In this document: piece after piece, positions 13,867 to 19,881 of the stretch
Position numbering within the stretch: the first letter of the stretch is position 1
How the letters are laid out: each line of letters opens with the position of its first letter
NCBI GenBank assembly: GCA_038235385.1
Contig: JBBSTY010000077.1
Coordinates: forward strand, 1 to 19,881
Direction of reading: 5' to 3'
Length of the DNA: 19,881 nt
DNA from: JBBSTY01 sp038235385
GTDB lineage: Bacteria; Actinomycetota; Acidimicrobiia; Acidimicrobiales; Acidimicrobilacustridaceae
The notes under the pieces: model-generated
What the model saw: only the letters and a program-made list of their open reading frames with translations
What the model was told of the DNA's origin: nothing
Database searches by the model: none
Program-made: the position numbers and the translations under genes

Positions 13867-15393
13867 TCAGCCCGGCGAGGCGTCGGCGAGGCGAGCGGCC
13901 CGCAGCACGCCTCGGCGGACCTTCCCGGCGTCGTCGCGGAGGGGCTCGTCGACGAGCTCGACCGTGCGGGGGACCTTGTAGCGGACGAGGCGCGCGCCGA
14001 CGAAGGCGAGCAGGTCGGCGACGTCGAAGGCAGCGTCGCCGGGCTCGGGCTCGGGCTCGGGTTCGATCAGCGCGTGCACGCGGTTGCCGAGGTCCTCGTC
14101 GGGCAGGCCGATCACGGCACAGGAGCGCACACGGGGATGTTCCTGGATGACGCCCTCCACCTCGGCGGGGTACACGTTGGTCCCGCCGGTCAGGATCATG
14201 TCGGTCGTGCGGTCGCCGAGGAACAAGAAGCCGTCGGCGTCGAGCCAGCCGTGGTCGCCCAGCGACTCCCAACCGCCGTCCATCGTGCGGGCCTCGGCCC
14301 CGACGTAGCGGTAGGTGGCCCTGCCGGTGGCCGAGCGCATCCACACCTCGCCCTCGGTGCCGGGCCCGACCTCAGCGCCCTCGGGGTCGCAGATCTTGAC
14401 CGTGCCCTCGACGGGGCGACCCACCGAGCCCCGGTGCTCGAGCCAGTCCTGACCGGTGATGATGGTGGCGGTCTGGGCCTCGGTGCCCCCGTACAGCTCG
14501 ACGATGCGGTCCGCACCGAGCCATCCGATCCAGGCGTCCTTCAACCACGGCGGGCACGGCTCGGCCAGGTGCCACACCCGCTGGAGCGATGACAGGTCAT
14601 AGGACTCCCGGACCTCGATGGGCAGCCGCCAGATGCGCTTCATCATCGTGGGCACGAGGTAGACGACGTCGCCGCGGTGCTCGGCGATCGCCGCCAGGGT
14701 GGCCTCGGCATCGAAGCGGGGGAGCACCACGACGTGGTTGCCGTGCAGCAGCGCCTGGCACGACCAGATGAGCGGACCGTTGTGGTAGAGCGGTCCGGGC
14801 ATGACCATCACGCCATCGCGCCGCACGGCGAGGGTCGGACCGACGTCGTCGTCCAGCTCCGCCGGATCGGCCGACACGATCAACTTCGGCCGCCCGGTGG
14901 ACCCGCCCGACGTCGGCGCCTTCCAACTGGCGGACACGATGTCGGGGAGCGGCGAGGCGTCGCCGTCGTCCGCATCGCGGGATCCGTCGGGGCGACCGGT
15001 GCCGGGGCGATCGGCGACGGGGAAGTCGGCCACCGGGATGCCCACCCGACCCGCGAACGCATCGGGCGCGACACCGAGCACCACCGGCGGGTCGGCCAGC
15101 TCGACCAGGGCCTCCAGCTCGGGGCCGGGAAGTCGGGCCGACACCGGCTGGGGCGTCGCCCCGAGCATCCAGACCGCTGCGGTGGCGACGTACCACTCGA
15201 CCGAGTTGGGCACCGAGACGGTGACGAGATCGCCGGCCGCGACGCCGGCGTCTGCGAGGCGGTGGGCCAGTCGCGTCGCCCGGTCGACGAGCTCCCGGCG
15301 GCTGATCGTCACGACGCCGCACGTGACCGCCGGGCGCTCGGGATCGGCCGCGGCGAGGTCGGCGAGGCGACGGGGGTAGGACACGACGGTCAT
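13867..15393 (-). CDS. AMP-binding acyl-CoA synthetase (steroid/bile-acid CoA-ligase-like)
   Basis: The 508-residue protein is an ANL-superfamily adenylating enzyme that activates a carboxylic acid with ATP and then forms the CoA thioester. Visible motifs are the P-loop TSGGSTGRPK (161-170), the adenine-site motif ELYGGTEAQ, the hinge region LGDHGWLDADGFLFLGDRTTD, TGGTNVYPAEVEG, and the C-terminal catalytic lysine region RDDAGKVRRGVLR (K491). The SGGSTGRPK form of the P-loop and the GGTN-x-YP motif are common in steroid, bile-acid and other bulky-acid CoA ligases of actinobacteria, but the substrate is not certain. A Gly/Asp/Pro-rich insertion occupies about 128-150. A run of EP dipeptides near the C-terminus is encoded by a hexanucleotide repeat at 14041-14064. 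The ATG at 15393 has AAGGAG (complement of 15403-15408) nine bases upstream. It is divergent from the NurA-HerA-Mre11 operon. Confidence 0.87.
   Translation of the reverse strand: MTVVSYPRRLADLAAADPERPAVTCGVVTISRRELVDRATRLAHRLADAGVAAGDLVTVSVPNSVEWYVATAAVWMLGATPQPVSARLPGPELEALVELADPPVVLGVAPDAFAGRVGIPVADFPVADRPGTGRPDGSRDADDGDASPLPDIVSASWKAPTSGGSTGRPKLIVSADPAELDDDVGPTLAVRRDGVMVMPGPLYHNGPLIWSCQALLHGNHVVVLPRFDAEATLAAIAEHRGDVVYLVPTMMKRIWRLPIEVRESYDLSSLQRVWHLAEPCPPWLKDAWIGWLGADRIVELYGGTEAQTATIITGQDWLEHRGSVGRPVEGTVKICDPEGAEVGPGTEGEVWMRSATGRATYRYVGAEARTMDGGWESLGDHGWLDADGFLFLGDRTTDMILTGGTNVYPAEVEGVIQEHPRVRSCAVIGLPDEDLGNRVHALIEPEPEPEPGDAAFDVADLLAFVGARLVRYKVPRTVELVDEPLRDDAGKVRRGVLRAARLADASPG
14041..14064. 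repeat. Hexanucleotide repeat encoding Glu-Pro dipeptides
   Basis: Three exact GGGCTC units and one GGGTTC variant lie in tandem within the acyl-CoA ligase gene. On the coding strand they give four consecutive Glu-Pro dipeptides in a surface linker of the C-terminal domain. The unit is a multiple of three, so changes in copy number would stay in frame. Confidence 0.85.
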
Positions 15394-15732
15394 GGGCGAG
15401 CGCTCCTTCGGTCGGGCGCAGGCGACCTTAGGAGCCTGGCTGCAGCACGCGCCCCGGCGGGCGCCTCGAGGACCCTGCCGGTGGGCGCGCCACGTCGTGT
15501 CGGGCGCGAGCCCCACCGCTGTTGCCGCGCCCGCTGCGGTCCGTCCTCGACCGGTCGATGTCGGGCACCGGCGGCCGGCGTCGACACCGGATCGCGCAGC
15601 GTCGCGGTGCTCTGGGCCGGTTCCGGAGGCCGCTGAGGGTCGCGTTCGTCGTCACAGGCCACCGGTACAGTCGGAGTCGCCGAGGGCATCTCGTCTCGGT
15701 GGGCCCCGGGCGATCAAACGGAGGGAGGGCCG
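15394..15732. promoter_or_regulatory. Divergent promoter region of the acyl-CoA ligase gene and the NurA-HerA-Mre11 operon
   Basis: This gap of 339 bases separates divergent genes and contains no supported gene on either strand; the open frames in it give Arg/Pro-rich products without homology. It must contain the operon promoter. The best candidate I see is a -10-like TACAGT at 15666-15671 with a weak TTCGTC 15 bases upstream; both are guesses. GGAGGG at 15720-15725, seven bases before the ATG at 15733, is a strong ribosome binding site. No SOS-type (LexA) box was recognised by eye. Confidence 0.35.
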
Positions 15733-16722
15733 ATGGCACCGACGTTCACCGGCTCGGGCGCTCCTGTCGGTCCCGGGGGTCCGCCTGGCGGACGCTGGGC
15801 GATCTTCACCGAGGAGTGGGATCCCGGCTACGGCAACCCGGCCACCTTCGAGCTCGACGGCTCCTCCTCCTTCGAGCCGGCGGAGCCCGGACCGCCGGTG
15901 ATCGCTCCCGCACCGGTCGGCGCCGGCCCGCTGTGCTTCATCGACGGCGTGCGTCGAGCCGAGCTCTCGCTGTGGGCCGAAGAGGCCGTCACCGGCAGCC
16001 GCGTACCCGGCCTGGCCGGCGCGTACGCGGTCGGCGCGGTCACCGTGCGTCCGGGCGGACAGGCGACCTACCAGGGCGTGCGCATCGGGCGGTTGGCGAT
16101 CTGGGGCGGGGGCCGAACCGGCGACATCGTCGGGCGCACCGGCCACCGGTGGGCCTCGGAGTCCATGGTGGGCGACGACCCCGCCGATCTGCTCGCGCAC
16201 CTCCAGAACCGCATGCGTCTGGCCGAGGGGAACCTGGCACTCGATGCTGCCGCAGCTCGCTGGACGGTCGTGCTCGATGGCCCGCTCAACCGCATCCAAT
16301 CGCCCGATGCCACCATCACCGGCTACATCAAGACCCACCACCGCCAGATCTTCCCCGACGCCGAGCACACCCTCGTGCCCGGCCTCGCCATCGGAGCCCG
16401 CACCCGCATGTACGAGTCCAAGAACGATCGCTACACCTGCTACGCCCGCATCGGCAACCCCGGGCCTGGCGGCTCGCCGTGGGGTGGCATCGCCCGGCTC
16501 GAGTTCCCTGCGGTGGGGGGGCTCCACGCGGCGATCGAGCAGGCCAACCGGCTCGCGCCGTTGCTGCCTCGCTACGCCGGCATCGCGCACCGCGATCCGC
16601 GGGCACCGGTGAACCTCACGCCGGTCAAGAACCTCGAGCGGCACCTCACCCGCCTCCTCGGCCCGGCCGACCTGGCGACGCGTGCCGCGCGCGATGCCGT
16701 GATGGTGCGGCGGACCGCATGA
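15733..16722 (+). CDS. nurA: NurA-like 5'-3' nuclease
   Basis: The 329-residue product fits the NurA domain, a manganese-dependent RNase-H-like nuclease that works with the HerA translocase on double-strand-break ends. After a Gly/Pro-rich N-terminus (1-22) the first catalytic strand reads LCFIDGVRR (67-75) with D71. A second acidic strand VVLDGPL (179-185) has D182, followed by the NurA-like ITGYIKTHH (195-203, K200), RYTCYARIG (233-241), ARLEFP (254-259, E257) and a C-terminal helix NLTPVKNLERHL (294-305). Pairwise similarity to archaeal NurA is probably low, so identification rests on this motif order plus the HerA gene that follows. GGAGGG seven bases upstream supports the ATG at 15733. 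Its stop overlaps the HerA start (ATGA), indicating translational coupling and likely complex formation. It is predicted to be a cytoplasmic DNA-repair nuclease. Confidence 0.78.
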   Translation: MAPTFTGSGAPVGPGGPPGGRWAIFTEEWDPGYGNPATFELDGSSSFEPAEPGPPVIAPAPVGAGPLCFIDGVRRAELSLWAEEAVTGSRVPGLAGAYAVGAVTVRPGGQATYQGVRIGRLAIWGGGRTGDIVGRTGHRWASESMVGDDPADLLAHLQNRMRLAEGNLALDAAAARWTVVLDGPLNRIQSPDATITGYIKTHHRQIFPDAEHTLVPGLAIGARTRMYESKNDRYTCYARIGNPGPGGSPWGGIARLEFPAVGGLHAAIEQANRLAPLLPRYAGIAHRDPRAPVNLTPVKNLERHLTRLLGPADLATRAARDAVMVRRTA

Positions 16723-18674
16723 GCGGTCGCGCCGACCACGGACCCGACGTCGGGCCCACCGCGATCGGGCACCGGGGGCCCCGCGCCGGCCTCGCGTCCG
16801 GCGAGATCGAGGTCCGCCCGCTGTCCACCCCCGACGACCTCACCGACGAGGATCGCCGCAACGACCTCGACGGTCTGCCCGGCGTTCCCGCCGGTCCCGT
16901 CGTCGGTCTCGTCGACGCGTCCGTCGATGCCACCACCCAGACCGCCCAGGTGGTGATCGACACCGCCGTCGACCTCACCCTCGACACGTTCGTCGTGACC
17001 CCGCAGCGGTTGGTCGACGGCTCGGTCCTGTTCCACTACGGGCTCGTCACCGAGGTCGCCGGCCGGGTCGAGGGGGCCGAGATGGCCACCGACACCTTCC
17101 GGCTGGCCGATGCGACGCTGCCGGGGCAGCGCTACCGGCGGGCCGAGGTCACCTGGATCCGCACCCATCCCGAGCAGTACCTGCCGCCGTCGTCGGGGGC
17201 GCCGATGTGGATCGCCACGGGCGAGCACCGCCGTCGGGCCCTCTTCCTCGACAAGATGGACGAGGGCGAGCAGCTCCCCATCGGTCTCGACATGAACGAC
17301 GAGATCGTGTTCATGCCGTACTCGGTCCTCAACGGCGACCGCGGCGCACATGCGTCGATCTCGGGCAAGTCGGGGGTCGCCACCAAGACCTCCTACGCGC
17401 TCTTCCTGCTCTACATGCTGTTCGAGACCGACTGGGGGCTGAAAGCACGCAACGCCAGCGCTCACGACCGTGCGCTGCTCTTCTCGGTCAAGGGCGCCGA
17501 CCTGTGCCTGCTCGACAAGGCCAACAACCTCTTCGTCGGCACCAACCCCACCGGCGTCACCGCCCGCGGGCAGTGGGAGGCCCTCGGCGTGGCCGATCCG
17601 GGTCCGTTTCGCGACGTCGCCGTGTTCGCGCCGGCGGAGGACGCCGCGCCCGGCGTCGAACCGATCCCGCAGATCTCGGTGCGCGACAAGCGCGACACCA
17701 ACGCCTACGGATGGTCGCCGATGGCGATGATCCGCGAGGGACTCCTCGAGTTCGTGTTCGACGACCTCGAATCGGGCCAGCTGTCCTTCATCGAGCAGGT
17801 GGTCCGCACGGAGCTCCTCCGCTGGGCCCACCCGCTCGCCGGGGACCGCTCGGGCAAGGTCGTGCTGTGCGAACCGGACCCGACGCTCGGTCGGAGCTGG
17901 GAGGCCGCCTCGCGGGCGATGGCGAAGAAGGGCGATCGAACGGCCCAGGACGGACCCGTGATCGCCACCCTCGACGAGCTGGTCACCTTCGTCGCCGACA
18001 AGGTCACCGAGACGTCGGCGTCGTTCGATCCGGCATGGACGGGCAGCGTCACCACCGCCACCTGCCAGGCGTTCACCCGCCGGCTCTGGAAGGCCACGCC
18101 ACGGCTGCGTCGGCTGGTGCGCGCCGGCCTGGCCGAGGTCACGCTGCGCGATCAGGTCTCGGTCGTCGACGTCCACAGCCTCCACGCCGACGCGCAGCGG
18201 TTCGTCGTGGCGTCGGTGCTGGCCCGGGTGTGGTCCGAGCACGAGAGCTCCACGGCACCGGGCAAGACGTTCGTGGTGCTCGACGAGCTCAACAAGTACG
18301 CACCGCGACTCGGTGGTTCGCCCATCAAGGCCCTGCTCGTCGACATCGCCGCCCGTGGTCGCAGCCTCGGGGTCATCCTCATCGGTGCCCAGCAGAACCC
18401 ATCGGGCGTCGACCGCGACATCACCAACAACGCGGCGCTCGAGGTCGTGGGCCAGATCAAGGCGTCCGAATCCTCCGAGCTCGGCTTCCTCCCGCCGGCG
18501 ATGCGGGCCCGGGCGCAGATCATCGCGCCCGGCACGATGATCACCTCCCAGCCGCTGCTTCCCGCTCCCGTCCCCATCCGCTTCCCGTTCCCGCCCTACG
18601 CCACCCGCTTCAGCGAGGTGCTGGGATCCGCCGACGACACCGCCCGCGCCCGACAGCTCCTGGACGACATGTGA
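16719..18674 (+). CDS. herA: HerA-like hexameric DNA translocase ATPase
   Basis: The 651-residue protein has an N-terminal beta-rich HAS-barrel region (about 57-130: VGLVDASVD, FVVTPQRLVDGSVLFHYGLVTEV) followed by an FtsK/HerA-type RecA-fold ATPase core. The P-loop reads ISGKSGVATKTSYALFLLY (214-232), which differs from the usual G-x-T-G-x-G-K-[ST]. Walker B is FVVLDELNKYAP with D522 and E523. The sensor/arginine-finger segment is LIGAQQNPSGVDRDITNNA with R566 as candidate finger. HerA forms hexamers that translocate DNA and feed it to NurA during 5'-end resection. The ATG at 16719 overlaps the NurA stop as ATGA; the frame stays open upstream but those residues are the shadow of nurA. The N-terminal 50 residues are charged and probably disordered. 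Stop and next start overlap as TGATG. Defence-type HerA partners (Sir2, DUF4297) are not seen here, so repair is the more likely role. Confidence 0.85.
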   Translation: MSGRADHGPDVGPTAIGHRGPRAGLASGEIEVRPLSTPDDLTDEDRRNDLDGLPGVPAGPVVGLVDASVDATTQTAQVVIDTAVDLTLDTFVVTPQRLVDGSVLFHYGLVTEVAGRVEGAEMATDTFRLADATLPGQRYRRAEVTWIRTHPEQYLPPSSGAPMWIATGEHRRRALFLDKMDEGEQLPIGLDMNDEIVFMPYSVLNGDRGAHASISGKSGVATKTSYALFLLYMLFETDWGLKARNASAHDRALLFSVKGADLCLLDKANNLFVGTNPTGVTARGQWEALGVADPGPFRDVAVFAPAEDAAPGVEPIPQISVRDKRDTNAYGWSPMAMIREGLLEFVFDDLESGQLSFIEQVVRTELLRWAHPLAGDRSGKVVLCEPDPTLGRSWEAASRAMAKKGDRTAQDGPVIATLDELVTFVADKVTETSASFDPAWTGSVTTATCQAFTRRLWKATPRLRRLVRAGLAEVTLRDQVSVVDVHSLHADAQRFVVASVLARVWSEHESSTAPGKTFVVLDELNKYAPRLGGSPIKALLVDIAARGRSLGVILIGAQQNPSGVDRDITNNAALEVVGQIKASESSELGFLPPAMRARAQIIAPGTMITSQPLLPAPVPIRFPFPPYATRFSEVLGSADDTARARQLLDDM

Positions 18675-19881
18675 TGGCGCCGACGGCGAACGATCCGTCG
18701 AGCCGGCTCCACGCGGTCCCGGCGCGTCCGACCAACGCAGCGCGCGTCCTGCACACGAGCGACTGGCACCTCGGGGTCTCGGTGCGCAACGAGTCCCGCA
18801 GCGCCGATCACGACGCGGTGATCGCCGAGATCGTGGCGATCGCCCGGGCTGTCGAGCCCGACCTCATCGTGCACACCGGCGATCTGTTCGATGGTCCACG
18901 ACCCCCGATGGTCGAGTTCGGGCGAGCCATCCGAGCCGTGCGCGAGCTCGCCGAGGTCGCCCCCGTCGTGGTGATCGCCGGCAACCACGACTCGGCCACC
19001 GCGCTCGAGGTGCTCGGTCTCGCCGTCGGCGATGATCACGCCGCCTCGCTCGAGGCCGGAACCTACGACCCACGAGCCCGGTGCAGCGATCGGATCCGCA
19101 TCCACCACAAGCCCACCTCGGCCGAACGTGGTGCGCTCACGACCTATCCGACCGCCACCGGGTTCGACCTCCGGCTCGTGGCACTGCCGTTCGTCCACGC
19201 CAATCGTCTCCTCACCGAGTTCGCAGCGATCCACGAGCCGAACGCGACCTACAACGACGCCATCCGAACGATCGTCGGACTGCTCGCGGACGCAGCCAAG
19301 ACCGAGTTCGATCCCGCCAACGATGTCGCGGTGTTCGCGTCGCACCTGCACGTCTCGGGGGCCGTCACCTCCACCGAGCGCGCCATCCACGTGTCCGAGC
19401 AGTACGCCACCGAACCTGCCCACCTCGATCCGATCTTCGGGTACCTCGCGTTCGGCCACGTCCACGTCCCCCAACCGGTCGCATCGGGTCGCGGCACCTA
19501 CGCCGGCTCCATCCTCGAGGTCGACTTCGGCGAGGAGGGTGAGCAGAAGCGAGTCGTGGTCGCCGACCTCGCGCCGGGGCGACCCACGACCATCACGTCG
19601 GTGCCCCTCACCGCCGGCCGGCGTCTGCATCGGCTCGCGGCGCCGCTCTCGGCGCTGGCCGAGCACGCGGCGCAGATCGGCGAGGGCATCGTCGAGGTCA
19701 CCGTACGGCCCGAACCCGATGCCACCCCCGACACGATCGGCACCATCGCCATCGACGGCGAGGTGTTCGACACGCTGTCGTCTGCGGTGGCCTCGGTCCT
19801 GCGCGACGCCGCCGTGGTCGGGGTCCTCGACGGGCGCAACCCCCATGCGGGCGTGGTCGTCGACCTCGACGACACCTCGTC
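18674..19881 (+). CDS. sbcD: Mre11/SbcD-type DNA repair nuclease, C-terminus cut off
   Basis: The frame opens with ATG at 18674, overlapping the HerA stop (a GTG one codon earlier is possible), and runs 402 codons to the right edge without a stop. All metallophosphoesterase motifs of Mre11/SbcD are present. They are HTSDWHLG (27-34; D30, H32), HTGDLFD (67-73; D70), AGNHDS (102-107; N104, H105, D106), SHLHVSGA (223-230; H224, H226) and FGHVHVPQ (260-267; H262, H264). A capping domain follows from about 300. In a complex with Rad50/SbcC this nuclease makes 3'-5' exonuclease and endonuclease cuts at blocked or hairpin DNA ends. The first 23 residues lack homology and are Ala/Pro-rich. The gene order NurA-HerA-Mre11 predicts that the next gene past the edge is rad50/sbcC. 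The gene is incomplete only because the window ends. Confidence 0.93.
   Translation, partial: MAPTANDPSSRLHAVPARPTNAARVLHTSDWHLGVSVRNESRSADHDAVIAEIVAIARAVEPDLIVHTGDLFDGPRPPMVEFGRAIRAVRELAEVAPVVVIAGNHDSATALEVLGLAVGDDHAASLEAGTYDPRARCSDRIRIHHKPTSAERGALTTYPTATGFDLRLVALPFVHANRLLTEFAAIHEPNATYNDAIRTIVGLLADAAKTEFDPANDVAVFASHLHVSGAVTSTERAIHVSEQYATEPAHLDPIFGYLAFGHVHVPQPVASGRGTYAGSILEVDFGEEGEQKRVVVADLAPGRPTTITSVPLTAGRRLHRLAAPLSALAEHAAQIGEGIVEVTVRPEPDATPDTIGTIAIDGEVFDTLSSAVASVLRDAAVVGVLDGRNPHAGVVVDLDDTS

Noticed and set aside
11582..13981. 799-codon plus-strand frame opposite the helicase gene
   Set aside because: It is the antisense shadow of the UvrD-like gene; the product is Gly/Arg/Val-rich without motifs, while the minus strand has every SF1 helicase motif.
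15522..16718. Extension of the HerA frame upstream to 15522
   Set aside because: It overlaps the whole nurA gene in another frame; the ATGA overlap at 16719 is the natural start.
16572..18242. 556-codon minus-strand frame opposite HerA
   Set aside because: Antisense shadow; no domain, and HerA is fully supported on the plus strand.
15733..19881. Reading the HerA operon as a phage-defence island
   Set aside because: No Sir2, DUF4297, methyltransferase or integrase gene lies beside it, and the Mre11 partner fits DNA repair better; defence is not excluded, only unsupported.
1..19881. CRISPR arrays, insertion sequences, tRNA or rRNA genes
   Set aside because: No regularly spaced repeats, transposase motifs or tRNA-like cloverleaf sequences were recognised by eye.

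Overview
The window is very GC-rich (roughly 70 % by eye). Its genes use almost only G/C in third codon positions, and it carries an F420-type luciferase-like oxidoreductase, a siderophore-interacting flavoprotein and a steroid/bile-acid-type acyl-CoA ligase. Together this points to a high-GC actinobacterium, plausibly of the class Acidimicrobiia (Ilumatobacter-like). That assignment is inference from gene content and codon use; no rRNA or tRNA gene is present to confirm it. I recognise seventeen protein genes, two of them cut by the window ends.

Layout. Bases 1-3387 hold a truncated siderophore-interacting protein (-), then two convergent amidohydrolases of different families: a D-aminoacylase-like enzyme (+) and an amidohydrolase_2 protein (-) whose N-terminal metal-ligand motif is missing. 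After a repeat-bearing gap comes a secreted lipoprotein alpha/beta hydrolase (3657-5369, +). It converges on a YchJ-type SEC-C protein and a DksA/TraR-type zinc-finger regulator (both -). A CmcI-like methyltransferase (+) converges on a cupin protein (-). The cupin is divergent from a small two-gene unit (7975-8917, +): an XRE helix-turn-helix protein followed by an AbiEii/MenA-like nucleotidyltransferase, with an 18-bp near-palindrome just upstream that looks like an autoregulatory operator. A block of minus-strand genes follows: a GT-C membrane glycosyltransferase, an F420-dependent LLM oxidoreductase, a UvrD/PcrA-like helicase and an acyl-CoA ligase. The gap between the first two holds a striking nested palindrome (19-bp arms around a 7-bp inner hairpin).

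The right end (15733 to the edge, +) is the most interesting part: a tightly overlapping operon of a NurA-like nuclease, a HerA-like hexameric ATPase/translocase and an Mre11/SbcD nuclease. The stops and starts overlap (ATGA, then TGATG), so translation is probably coupled. In archaea these genes cluster with rad50 and carry out DNA double-strand-break end resection. A Rad50/SbcC gene would be expected just past the window. The HerA homologue has an atypical P-loop. An archaeal-style resection operon in an actinobacterium, whose better-known relatives use AdnAB/RecBCD, is the best candidate here for an under-described system.
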